NCBI GenBank assembly: GCA_002163135.1
Contig: MAAN01000022.1
Span: forward strand, 62,001-126,000
Direction: 5' to 3'
From: Alphaproteobacteria bacterium 46_93_T64
GTDB lineage: Bacteria > Pseudomonadota > Alphaproteobacteria > Sneathiellales > Sneathiellaceae
DNA length: 64,000 nt
Below, one piece after another: positions 29,819 to 39,016 of this stretch (its first letter is position 1; every line of letters begins with the position of its first letter). The notes under the pieces were generated by a model. That model did not search any database. It was not told the DNA's origin and saw only the letters and a program-made list of their open reading frames with translations. A program made the position numbers and the translations under genes.

Positions 29819-30517
29819 TTACAAAAGCTTTTCTAGAAAACCTTTGACGTCTTCGTAAATCCATTCGCGATTTTCATCGCCAGTGAAATGATCGTAATAG
29901 TTAAAACGCTCACCATTAATAAAAATGGAAGGCGTGCTGTCGACGCCATACTCGTTATTGCCAACCATACGATCCATTAGAATGCGTTCACCCAGCTCTT
30001 GGTCTTCAAGAGCCGCATCAAATTTCGCACGTGGAACGCCCAGCATTTTACCGATTTCAGCCAAGTCTTCGGTTATGTTGCCGCCGTCTCTCCACTGAGG
30101 TTGTTTGCTATAAAGAATTTCCAGAGCTGGGAAAAATCTGTTTTTTCCAGCGGTATGGGCGAGAACAGACGCCTGAAATGCCCATCGATCCAACGGAAAA
30201 TCTCGATAGACGAGGTAGGCTTTTCCTGTGTCAATAAAGTCTTTCTTGATCTTGTGAAGTATATTGTTGTGGAAATTTCCACAATGTCCGCATGTGAGCG
30301 ACGCATATTCTACAATTGCAATCGGCGCAGTTGTATCGCCTAATACATTGTCGTCTTCAAGGATTTTCATGACATCTGCTTGCGCACTACTTGGCACCAG
30401 TGACGCGGCCGCGCCAAGTGCAAGAGGGGCAATAGTTGCTGAAGCTACAAAATGTCGACGTGAAACTGACAATTTTTGATCTTTCATACTAGATGTTGTG
30501 TTAGTATACCTTTTCAT
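29819..30517 (-). CDS. DsbA family protein with Tat-like signal
   Basis: Periplasmic thiol-disulfide oxidoreductase of the DsbA/thioredoxin fold. The 232-residue precursor has a twin-arginine-like signal (SVSRRHFVASATIAPLALGAAA) and the redox motif CGHC in EYASLTCGHCGNFHNN. The cis-proline segment is STPSIFINGERF. A start at the internal MKDQKLS is also possible. It precedes smc and follows a DUF721 gene, an arrangement conserved in the class; it probably introduces or shuffles disulfides in exported proteins. Confidence 0.92.
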   Translation of the reverse strand: MKRYTNTTSSMKDQKLSVSRRHFVASATIAPLALGAAASLVPSSAQADVMKILEDDNVLGDTTAPIAIVEYASLTCGHCGNFHNNILHKIKKDFIDTGKAYLVYRDFPLDRWAFQASVLAHTAGKNRFFPALEILYSKQPQWRDGGNITEDLAEIGKMLGVPRAKFDAALEDQELGERILMDRMVGNNEYGVDSTPSIFINGERFNYYDHFTGDENREWIYEDVKGFLEKLL

Positions 30518-30606
30518 ATGAGATTCCTCAAATCTTTCTACTGTTCTTGTTTTGTTAGAATTAAGTTGTTGAATTTATTTAATGATTTCTGCACCCGTGT
30601 GGGCAT

Positions 30607-31101
30607 CTATTGATTTTCTTTGTTCTTTCGGCCTGCCATAGCAGCTCCCAGTTCTATTAAATTTTGCTTTAATTCTGGATCTTCAATTTGGTCGACGGTC
30701 TTATCAATCCAGTGTTGTTGTTCTTTGGTAGGAGGCGGAAGCGGCTGTTTTGTGCGCTCTTCAACGATTTTTACCGGTGCTTGAATCAACTGTAGGCGAG
30801 CAACAGCTCGATATCCGAAGAAACTATTGATTCGCTCAATGATTAGTGGTTCGAACTGTTGGAATTCTGGGGCAAACCCCGGTGTAACTCTAACTTTCAG
30901 CGTTGCGTCTCTATTTTTATTGCGTGAATAGGCCAACCGCTCTGGGCTGGAAGCACGTGCGAGGGTTGGTCCAACGATAGTTGCCCATTTGGAAAGGATA
31001 TCAGCCTGTGCAAAACCACGCCGCACTAGTGCTGCACGCGTGCTTTTCCCGATTAAACTGCCGATGGCTTTTGGGCCTGATTTGTGACTTATTTTTCTCA
31101 A
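30607..31101 (-). CDS. DUF721 (DciA-like) protein
   Basis: A 164-residue DUF721 protein. The N-terminal domain (GSLIGKSTRAALVRRGFAQADILSKWATIVGPTLARASSPERLAY, residues about 16-60) is the part shared with DciA, the ancestral loader of the replicative helicase DnaB in bacteria without DnaC/DnaI. The C-terminal part is charged and less conserved. It is divergent from mutY. Its function as a helicase operator is inferred from the family only. Confidence 0.85.
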   Translation of the reverse strand: MRKISHKSGPKAIGSLIGKSTRAALVRRGFAQADILSKWATIVGPTLARASSPERLAYSRNKNRDATLKVRVTPGFAPEFQQFEPLIIERINSFFGYRAVARLQLIQAPVKIVEERTKQPLPPPTKEQQHWIDKTVDQIEDPELKQNLIELGAAMAGRKNKENQ

Positions 31102-31186
31102 TGGGTAAAAATCTCTTTTCCTACTGATGTTCTGCCTATCATATAGAAACAGACTTGCTGCTTTAGAATGATTTATTCAAAATAAA

Positions 31187-32305
31187 ATGACCACTCACAA
31201 TTTCGACAACTCCGAATTCGCTGCGCGTGTTCTTAACTGGTATGATGTAAATGCGCGATGTTTGCCGTGGAGATCTGCTCCAGGCGAATACGCAGATCCG
31301 TATCACGTGTGGCTTAGCGAAATCATGCTGCAACAAACGACTGTTGTGACGGTTGGTCCTTACTTTGATAAGTTTCTTCAGAAATGGCCGACGATTGAAT
31401 TCCTTGCAACTGCTCCCCTTGATGATGTGCTAACGGCTTGGGCTGGCCTTGGGTATTATGCCCGCGCTCGTAATTTACACAAATGTGCCGCCACAGTTTG
31501 GCACAAATATGGCGGTGTCTTTCCAAATTCTGAAAAAGAATTGTTAGAGTTGCCAGGAGTGGGTCCATATACCGCCGCTGCAATTGCTGCCATAGCTTTT
31601 TCTGTACCTGCGGTGGTGGTGGATGGCAATATCGAACGTATTATAAGTCGGGTCTTCAGGGTTCAGGAAATTTTACCGAAGGCACGGGCCGAACTTAAAG
31701 AGTTTGCAGCGTCCGTAACACCAGAGTTGCGTACAGGGGATTATGCGCAAGCATTGATGGATATTGGCTCGCGTATTTGTAGCCCCAAAAAACCGTCTTG
31801 CAGTGAATGCCCTCTAGTTGACTTGTGTGCTGCCCATGGGAAAGGTGATGCAGAAATTTACCCAAAGAAGATGCCTAAGAAAGCGAAGCCAACGAAAATG
31901 GCATCTATCCTTTGGATTGAAAATTCTGACGGGGAAGTGTTGATGCGTCGCCGAGAGGAAAAGGGCCTGCTTGGTGGCATGATGGAATTTCCATCCACGG
32001 ACTGGGAGTTAGTAGCGGAATTTGAAACTGTTGGACCCGGACAATTGCAGTCGCTAATTGATGAGCTGGGGATGAACGCTCTTGGTTCAGTGGATAAGAC
32101 TGCAGAATTGGTGAAGCACACATTTACGCATTTTCATTTGAAGCTGTTGCCGCAGATCCTGTTTGTACGCGCCAATGATCTCGCTGCTTCCAATCATTTA
32201 AGATGGATCCATCCCTCAAAGTTTACAGAGATTGCGTTGCCAACGTTGATGGCAAAAGTTTTTGCGTCTGTAAAAGCTGAGCAAGGACGCTTGGGTTTCG
32301 ATTAA
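31187..32305 (+). CDS. mutY: A/G-specific adenine glycosylase
   Basis: Base-excision enzyme that removes adenine paired with 8-oxoguanine. The 372-residue protein has the catalytic glutamate in WLSEIMLQQTTV, a helix-hairpin-helix LLELPGVGPYTAAAIAAIAF, the catalytic aspartate in VVDGNIERII, and the 4Fe-4S cysteine pattern CSPKKPSCSECPLVDLC. A C-terminal NUDIX-like domain (from about residue 240) is present. Its stop codon is adjacent to the convergent EF-hand gene. Confidence 0.97.
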   Translation: MTTHNFDNSEFAARVLNWYDVNARCLPWRSAPGEYADPYHVWLSEIMLQQTTVVTVGPYFDKFLQKWPTIEFLATAPLDDVLTAWAGLGYYARARNLHKCAATVWHKYGGVFPNSEKELLELPGVGPYTAAAIAAIAFSVPAVVVDGNIERIISRVFRVQEILPKARAELKEFAASVTPELRTGDYAQALMDIGSRICSPKKPSCSECPLVDLCAAHGKGDAEIYPKKMPKKAKPTKMASILWIENSDGEVLMRRREEKGLLGGMMEFPSTDWELVAEFETVGPGQLQSLIDELGMNALGSVDKTAELVKHTFTHFHLKLLPQILFVRANDLAASNHLRWIHPSKFTEIALPTLMAKVFASVKAEQGRLGFD

Positions 32306-32306
32306 C

Positions 32307-32717
32307 CTAGAGCCCCGGAGAGACAAACTCTTCCCGGGAGATACTCCCGTTTTTGTCTTTATCGAGCAATTGGAAACGTTTGCTTCCAATAGCCAGAAAT
32401 TCATCAAGGGTTAGGATCGTGTCCGCGTTTTTGTCAGCTTCTTTGTATTCATCTGTTACAGGAACTGGGGCATCTGCTGCAGATACGGAACTACGCAGCT
32501 TATTAGCTTTTACATACTCTTCAAATTCGACAGTGCCGTTCCCGTCTAAATCCAGACCCGAAAAATATCTCTTGCGAAATGATACGGCTTCTTTTTCGTC
32601 AATTTCATTACTAGCATCTCGATCGATGCCAAGAAATTGTGAGCTGTTAAATGTCGATGCACTTACATTGCTGGAAATCAGCAAGACCGAAGTCGCAATA
32701 AATAATATAGTTTTCAT
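32307..32717 (-). CDS. Exported EF-hand protein with four calcium loops
   Basis: A 136-residue protein with a signal peptide (about 1-21) and four EF-hand loops at residues 32-43 (DRDASNEIDEKE), 56-67 (DLDGNGTVEFEE), 95-106 (DKNADTILTLDE) and 119-130 (DKDKNGSISREE), all with acidic residues at positions 1, 3 and 12 or their usual substitutes (position 3 of the third loop is Asn). This makes it a calmodulin-like periplasmic or secreted calcium binder. I chose ATG 32717 because of GGAGGGG just upstream; a longer in-frame reading back to 32846 overlaps ccrM and is not credible. It lies 44 bases after ccrM on the same strand. Target unknown. Confidence 0.88.
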   Translation of the reverse strand: MKTILFIATSVLLISSNVSASTFNSSQFLGIDRDASNEIDEKEAVSFRKRYFSGLDLDGNGTVEFEEYVKANKLRSSVSAADAPVPVTDEYKEADKNADTILTLDEFLAIGSKRFQLLDKDKNGSISREEFVSPGL

Positions 32718-32761
32718 CAGAGAACCCCTCCAAATTTTCATACTAGAAGGGGATAACCCTT

Positions 32762-33924
<1,163 letters not shown>

Positions 33925-33943
33925 AGTGCGTTAGGCGATACTG

Positions 33944-34585
33944 TTAATTTTTGACCTCATGAGCATTTAAAATTTTTCTGATAGGCGCAAAACTTCGCCT
34001 ATGTTGTGGTGTTACTCCGTAAAGACTCAACCCCTTGCGATGTTCAGCTGTTCCATAACCTGCATTTCTCTCCCATCCGTAGTGCGGATACAGTGCTGAA
34101 AGAGCACACATTTTTCGATCGCGTGTCACTTTTGCAACAATAGAAGCCGCGGAAATGGAGAAAGAAATACTATCTCCTTTTATAATAAGTTGTGTTGGGT
34201 GCCCAAGCTTTGGATCCCTGTTCCCATCTACAAGTAGGGCGGTGGGCGTAATTTTCAAATTTTCTAGCGCACGACGCATGGCAATAAAGGTTGCCTGAAG
34301 GATGTTATGTTCATCTATTTCAGCGGGGCTAGCTTCGCCAATACCGACTTCCGAAGTCTCGAGGATTTGTTCGAAAAGTGTTTCTCGTTTGGATCTGGAA
34401 AGCTTCTTGGAGTCTGTCATCCCGAGTGGATAATTATCAGGATCAAGTATGACCGCGGCAGCGACGACGGGACCCGCAAAAGGGCCCCGTCCAACTTCGT
34501 CTATGCCTGCGACGAGGCCGCCCAATTTTTTCTCATACTCAAAATGAGGCGTGAGCAAGTCAGCGCCCCATTGTATAAAATTCAT
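33944..34585 (-). CDS. rnhB: Ribonuclease HII
   Basis: RNase HII, which removes ribonucleotides from DNA and RNA-DNA junctions. The 213-residue protein has the catalytic D29/E30 in AGIDEVGRGPFAGPVV, the later aspartates in LLVDGNRDPKLG and the SIVAKVTRDRKM motif. The start overlaps the end of the carboxymuconolactone decarboxylase-like gene by 26 bases, so it appears to be the last gene of the acuR operon by position. Confidence 0.96.
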   Translation of the reverse strand: MNFIQWGADLLTPHFEYEKKLGGLVAGIDEVGRGPFAGPVVAAAVILDPDNYPLGMTDSKKLSRSKRETLFEQILETSEVGIGEASPAEIDEHNILQATFIAMRRALENLKITPTALLVDGNRDPKLGHPTQLIIKGDSISFSISAASIVAKVTRDRKMCALSALYPHYGWERNAGYGTAEHRKGLSLYGVTPQHRRSFAPIRKILNAHEVKN

Positions 34586-35129
34586 CGTTCGGGCGCATGG
34601 ATGTCAAATTGGCCATGCGGTTACTTAGACCAAAGAACGCAGTAATTGCGCCAATATCCCAAATGTCTTCATCGTCCAAACCATGTGCCCGAAGAACTGC
34701 GAAATCTTCATCGTTGATGGATTGGGCGTAGTTCGAAACTTTTAGCCCAAAATCAATCATCGCTTTCTGCCGGTCTGTAATGTCCGCCTTGTGATGATTT
34801 GTCGCCAGTTGATCTGCAAGAAGAGGCTGTTTCGAATAAATGCGAAGAAGTGCACCATGTGCGACAACGCAATACAGACAGCTATTATCTGAAGACGTTG
34901 CGACAATAATCATTTCTTTCTCAGCTTTGGTGAGGTTGCCCTCACGTAGCATAATAGCGTCATGATAATTGAAGAAAGCACGGAGCTCATCAGGGCGATG
35001 GGCCAATGCAAGAAAGACATTGGGGATGAACCCTGCTTTTTCCTGCACAGCGAGAACCATATCTCTCAAATCTTCCGGCAGTTCCATGACATCTGGCACG
35101 GAGTAGCGGCTAATAGGATGATCCGTCAT
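34560..35129 (-). CDS. Peroxidase-related enzyme, AhpD/carboxymuconolactone decarboxylase-like
   Basis: A 189-residue AhpD-like protein of the peroxidase-related group. The redox signature CLYCVVAH (CxxC with a histidine four residues later) lies in SSDNSCLYCVVAHGALLR, as in the alkylhydroperoxidase AhpD. The rest is helical, with MVLAVQEKAGFIPNVFLALAHRPDELRAF typical of the family. It starts 15 bases after acuI and overlaps rnhB, so it is co-transcribed with both. A role in handling reactive by-products of acrylate-type metabolism is only a guess from context. Confidence 0.88.
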   Translation of the reverse strand: MTDHPISRYSVPDVMELPEDLRDMVLAVQEKAGFIPNVFLALAHRPDELRAFFNYHDAIMLREGNLTKAEKEMIIVATSSDNSCLYCVVAHGALLRIYSKQPLLADQLATNHHKADITDRQKAMIDFGLKVSNYAQSINDEDFAVLRAHGLDDEDIWDIGAITAFFGLSNRMANLTSMRPNDEFYTMGR

Positions 35130-35144
35130 TTTTATTGTCCTTCT

Positions 35145-36125
35145 TTACGCGTTGACGTTCACAACAGTACGGCCACGAATATTGCCTTCGAGCAATTCTT
35201 TTGCTGCTGGAATTGCTTCTGATAGCGAAATCTCGTTTGTGATCAACTCAATATGGGATATATCCAGATCCGTTGCTAGGCGCGCCCAGGCTTGCATGCG
35301 TTTATTACGTGGGCAATAGACACTGTCTACGCCGTTTAAAATAATGCCGCGCAAAATGAACGGTGCAACACTGGCCGGAAGATCCATGCCTTGTGCAAGG
35401 CCGCAAGCCGCAATGGCGCCGCCATATTTAATGCCTGCACATATATTCGCCAAAGTGTGGCTGCCAACTGTATCTACTGCACCAGCCCAACGTTCTTTAC
35501 CAAGAGGGCGGCCTGGTGATGAAAGCTCAGCCCGGTCAATAATGTCTGAGGCCCCCAAAGATTTTAGGTATTCAGCTTCGTTTGGTCGGCCCGTGGAGGC
35601 AATGACAGTATAGCCAAGTTTCGCGAGAATGGAGATAGCAACGCTACCAACGCCGCCAGCGGCACCAGTTACGAGAATTTCACCTTTGTCAGGCGTCACA
35701 CCTTGTTGTTCGAGTGCCATTACGCACAACATAGAAGTATAGCCAGCTGTGCCGATGGCCATAGCTTGTTTTGGTGTAAAGGCGTCCGGAAGCGGCACAA
35801 GCCAGTCACCGTTTACGCGTGCTTTTTCAGCAAGACCACCAGAATGAACTTCTCCAACACCCCAGCCATTCAATACCACTTGATCACCAGCTTTGTAGTC
35901 TGCATGGCTGCTAGTTTCAACAGTACCCGCGAGATCAATACCTGGCACTAGAGGGAATTTCCGCACGACTGGTGATTTTCCAGTAATGGCAAGACCGTCT
36001 TTATAATTTAGTGTGGAATAATCAACTTTTACTGTCACATTGCCTTCAGGCAGTTGATCTTCTGAAATGTCTGTAAGATTGGTTTCGTAGACGTCATCTT
36101 CTTTAGTAATCAAAATGGCTTTCAT
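35145..36125 (-). CDS. acuI: Acrylyl-CoA reductase (AcuI/YhdH family)
   Basis: Zinc-free medium-chain dehydrogenase/reductase of the AcuI/YhdH group, reducing acryloyl-CoA to propionyl-CoA with NADPH. The 326-residue product has [31 protein letters not shown], the cofactor motif [14 protein letters not shown], and the YhdH-type end [20 protein letters not shown] precedes the ATG. It follows an AcuR-like regulator gene by four bases. In marine bacteria this pair handles acrylate made from DMSP; no DMSP lyase gene is seen in this window. Confidence 0.93.
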   Translation of the reverse strand: MKAILITKEDDVYETNLTDISEDQLPEGNVTVKVDYSTLNYKDGLAITGKSPVVRKFPLVPGIDLAGTVETSSHADYKAGDQVVLNGWGVGEVHSGGLAEKARVNGDWLVPLPDAFTPKQAMAIGTAGYTSMLCVMALEQQGVTPDKGEILVTGAAGGVGSVAISILAKLGYTVIASTGRPNEAEYLKSLGASDIIDRAELSSPGRPLGKERWAGAVDTVGSHTLANICAGIKYGGAIAACGLAQGMDLPASVAPFILRGIILNGVDSVYCPRNKRMQAWARLATDLDISHIELITNEISLSEAIPAAKELLEGNIRGRTVVNVNA

Positions 36126-36129
36126 TCTC

Positions 36130-36798
36130 TTATTCCTTTTTATTATAATCGCCTGCAGTGAAATTGCTGTTTAATCCAGCAAAAAAGGCTGCAACGAACA
36201 AGTCGATTGGATTGGTTGATTTTACGAGCTTTGATCTAAGGATTGCGCCTTCCCAGCCAATCCAGAAAAAGGCTGCGAGGTCTTTAGTGTTTGAGTCCGA
36301 AGGGATGTCGCCTTGTCCTTTTGCTTCATCCAGGCATCCTGCAATGCGATGTTGCCAGTCGAGAAATGTATTTTCTAGAGGTTCTCTGAAATCTTCGCTC
36401 AAAGAGCCAAGCTCCTGACCCAGATTGCCGATTAGGCATCCTCGCTTGAAGCCGTACCTTTGCATTCCTTGTTTAGCATCGTCCACAAAATCGGTAATTC
36501 GAAGGAGAGGGGGACGCTTTTCATTTAACAGCCAGCGATCCAATTTTTTTGCAAAGAAACGTCCGTAATTATCGACGACAGCCAATCCGAATTCATCTTT
36601 GCTAGAGAAATAATGGTAGAAAGAACCTTTTGGTATTTTAATGTCTTTCAGTATTTCCACTATCCCGGTGCTGGCAAATCCTCGTTCCGTGAAAAGGGCT
36701 GTACCATGACGAATAAGTTGATCCCGTGTGTCCAACTGACCTTCGACGGTTTTCGGGGGGCGCCCGCGGGGCCGGATTGTCTTGTCCGTGTATTCCAT
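36130..36798 (-). CDS. acuR: TetR family regulator, AcuR-like
   Basis: TetR-type repressor of 222 residues. The DNA-binding domain (about residues 25-70) contains [31 protein letters not shown]. The C-terminal domain has [15 protein letters not shown] and [15 protein letters not shown], segments I recognise from AcuR of Rhodobacter, which represses acuR-acuI-dddL and is released by acrylate. It is first in acuR-acuI-(AhpD-like)-rnhB, and an operator-like palindrome lies 9-25 bases before its start. Ligand identity is inferred from the family. Confidence 0.88.
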   Translation of the reverse strand: MEYTDKTIRPRGRPPKTVEGQLDTRDQLIRHGTALFTERGFASTGIVEILKDIKIPKGSFYHYFSSKDEFGLAVVDNYGRFFAKKLDRWLLNEKRPPLLRITDFVDDAKQGMQRYGFKRGCLIGNLGQELGSLSEDFREPLENTFLDWQHRIAGCLDEAKGQGDIPSDSNTKDLAAFFWIGWEGAILRSKLVKSTNPIDLFVAAFFAGLNSNFTAGDYNKKE

Positions 36799-36806
36799 CC
36801 TTATTT

Positions 36807-36823
36807 ATAGACCGATCGTCTAT
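36807..36823. promoter_or_regulatory. Operator-like palindrome of acuR
   Basis: ATAGACCGATCGTCTAT: arms ATAGAC / GTCTAT around five bases, placed directly before the acuR start on its coding strand. Such a site is the size bound by TetR-family dimers (compare NemR-type TAGAC...GTCTA boxes). Autorepression of the acu operon is the simplest reading. Confidence 0.7.
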
Positions 36824-36861
36824 TAAATGGCAAGGCGAGTTTTAATTGATAATTTTTGCTG

Positions 36862-37953
36862 TCACAATAAGCTTAGTTGGTCCCCTGGATTTTGCGGCGG
36901 CGTGAATAGGTCTGTATCTAAATCATACATTCGATTTTCGAGGTTCAATTTACGAGCTGCATTATGAAATCGCATTCTGATGAGATCTGCATAAGCACCG
37001 CTTCCACGCATCCTGTCATTGAAATTTGGATCATTATCCCGACCATTTCTCATTGACTGGATTAACTTCATGACCTTACTCGCACGATCTGGGTAATGCT
37101 TTTGCAACCAGTCTCTGAATAAATCGGAGACTTCATGGGGGAGGCGAACAGGAATGTAGATTGCTTGAGAGGCGCCATTATCTTTTGCAGCCTGCATTAT
37201 GCTTTCTATCTCCATGTCATTTATAGCTGGAATAACAGGGGCGATTTGAACAATCACTTTTATACCTGCTTTTGCCAGTATCTCGATGGCTTTTAACCTT
37301 TTATTTGGCGCACTTGCTCTTGGCTCCATTAGTCGGGAGAGTTTGTTGTCGAGGCTAGTCACTGAGATACAAACACAGGTCAAATTTTCTAGGGCAAGGG
37401 GCGCTAAAATGTCGATGTCCCGTAATACGAGATCTGATTTGGTGGTGATGGTAAAAGGGTGCCTTGTCTCCGCCAGTAATTCGATAACGCTGCGTGTGAT
37501 CTCATACCGTTTTTCAATAGGTTGATACGGATCAGTGTTGGTTCCGAGGGCTATTGGACGGCACTCATAGTTTTTGTTGCTTAGGGTTTTGCGCAACAAT
37601 TTCGCGGCATTAGGTTTTGCAAATAATTTTCTTTCAAAATCTAAACCCGGGGATAAATCCATATAAGAATGAGTTGGCCTAGCGTAGCAATAGATACATC
37701 CATGTTCACACCCCCGGTAGGGATTTACAGATCTATCAAATGGTAAATCGGGAGAGGTGTTTCGGCTCAGGATGGATTTGGCAATTTCTGTTGTAACGGT
37801 GGTTTGAAAAGAACCATCATCCAGACGGTAATCACGCCATTCATCAGAAATGGTTTTTCGAGTTTCATCGCTAAATCGAGAGTCGGGGTTAAAGGTTGCA
37901 CCTCTTCCGCGAATGCGGGGATCTTCTCTTTGGGGAAAGGGTAATTTTACCAT
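36862..37953 (-). CDS. PA0069-family radical SAM protein
   Basis: Radical S-adenosylmethionine protein of the PA0069/SplB-like group. The 363-residue product has RGRGATFNPDSRF at the start and the cluster motif CxxxCxxC as CEHGCIYCYARPTH, followed by DLSPGLDFERKLFAKPN, which is characteristic of the family. Substrate is not known; related proteins are annotated near DNA repair genes. ATG 37953 is chosen because the conserved family start (MVKLPFPQREDPRIRGRG) begins there. Confidence 0.92.
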   Translation of the reverse strand: MVKLPFPQREDPRIRGRGATFNPDSRFSDETRKTISDEWRDYRLDDGSFQTTVTTEIAKSILSRNTSPDLPFDRSVNPYRGCEHGCIYCYARPTHSYMDLSPGLDFERKLFAKPNAAKLLRKTLSNKNYECRPIALGTNTDPYQPIEKRYEITRSVIELLAETRHPFTITTKSDLVLRDIDILAPLALENLTCVCISVTSLDNKLSRLMEPRASAPNKRLKAIEILAKAGIKVIVQIAPVIPAINDMEIESIMQAAKDNGASQAIYIPVRLPHEVSDLFRDWLQKHYPDRASKVMKLIQSMRNGRDNDPNFNDRMRGSGAYADLIRMRFHNAARKLNLENRMYDLDTDLFTPPQNPGDQLSLL

Positions 37954-38003
37954 TCCCCAACATATCAATTTTTAAGAACAAATCAAGAACAAAAATAGTC
38001 GGA

Positions 38004-38381
38004 TCATTTTTGATTTGCTAAAATTGCAAGGCGCTGGATGCTGGCATTCTCCAGAAATTCAAATGCATCATCGTCCAGTTCTTTGAAGGAGAAAGCGACT
38101 TGATTTTTACCGAGTATAATTCTTGTAACTGTTGCTTTGCAAGAAACGTAAGTCCGGTTGTTCGGTGAGTAGGAAAGTTCAGATACTGTAACAACATCAC
38201 CAACTGGGGGCCGCCCTTTATAATCTGTGATACGGAACCCACCAAGACTCCAGTCGTAAGTGTTTACATGTCGATCAGCAACCGTAAGGCTGAGCAAAGG
38301 CAGCTCGAAGCGATGGTCTCTTCGGTTATGAGGCCGGTATTTTCCAACTGTAAAGAAATTCGCCATGCTGCTTTTGTGCAT
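38004..38381 (-). CDS. PilZ domain protein
   Basis: A single-domain PilZ protein of 125 residues, a likely receptor for the second messenger cyclic di-GMP. The two ligand motifs are present: NRRDHRFE (RxxxR) at about residues 19-26 and DWSLGG (D/NxSxxG) at about 43-48. It has no partner domain. A start six codons downstream (MANFFTVG) is equally possible. It lies alone between the radical SAM gene and moaB. Confidence 0.9.
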   Translation of the reverse strand: MHKSSMANFFTVGKYRPHNRRDHRFELPLLSLTVADRHVNTYDWSLGGFRITDYKGRPPVGDVVTVSELSYSPNNRTYVSCKATVTRIILGKNQVAFSFKELDDDAFEFLENASIQRLAILANQK

Positions 38382-38467
38382 CCCCCGTTTATTTTGTTTT
38401 GGATACTAACTATCGAGGGAAAATCTTAATAATCCGTATGCAAGTTTTGTATATTGGGTTGATTGTT

Positions 38468-39016
38468 TTAAGATTTGCTTCTTTTTTGGTGTTCTTGCAA
38501 GCGATCGAATAGTTCTACAAAGTTACAAGGCATGTATCTGTAATCAAGTTGATGCACCAAAATGTCATCCCAGCCATCTTTAACGGCCCCTGTTGAACCC
38601 GGCAGGGCAAAAAGATAGGTACCACCAGCTACTCCAGCCGTTGCGCGGGATTGTATAGTGGAAGTCCCAATTTTTTGATAGCTCAGCATTCTGAAGAGTT
38701 CACCAAAACCTTGAATTTCTTTCTCATAAAGTCCTGAGAAGGCTTCAGGCGTGATATCTCGTCCCGTAACGCCTGTACCTCCGGTGGAGATTACGACATC
38801 TACTCGATCAGATGAAATCCACTCTTTTACAACTTCTTGAATGTCAGAAATTTCGTCTTTGACAATTTTACGGTCGGCTAGGGTATGTCCAGATTTCTCT
38901 ATGCGATCTACCAGTGTTTGCCCAGACCGATCTTCAGCAAGGCCACGAGTGTCAGAGACTGTTAATACGGCGATCTTTACGGAGATAAAGGTACGGCTCT
39001 CATCAATTCCGGGCAT
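38468..39016 (-). CDS. moaB: Molybdenum cofactor biosynthesis protein B
   Basis: MoaB/Mog-type protein of molybdopterin synthesis (adenylylation step). The 182-residue product has the MoCF signature ISTGGTGVTGRDITPEA and FALPGSTGAVKDGWD. I chose ATG 39016 behind GGAAAGG; an ATG at 39034 lacks such a site. The start lies inside the end of the lytic transglycosylase gene, so the two are probably coupled. Confidence 0.94.
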   Translation of the reverse strand: MPGIDESRTFISVKIAVLTVSDTRGLAEDRSGQTLVDRIEKSGHTLADRKIVKDEISDIQEVVKEWISSDRVDVVISTGGTGVTGRDITPEAFSGLYEKEIQGFGELFRMLSYQKIGTSTIQSRATAGVAGGTYLFALPGSTGAVKDGWDDILVHQLDYRYMPCNFVELFDRLQEHQKRSKS

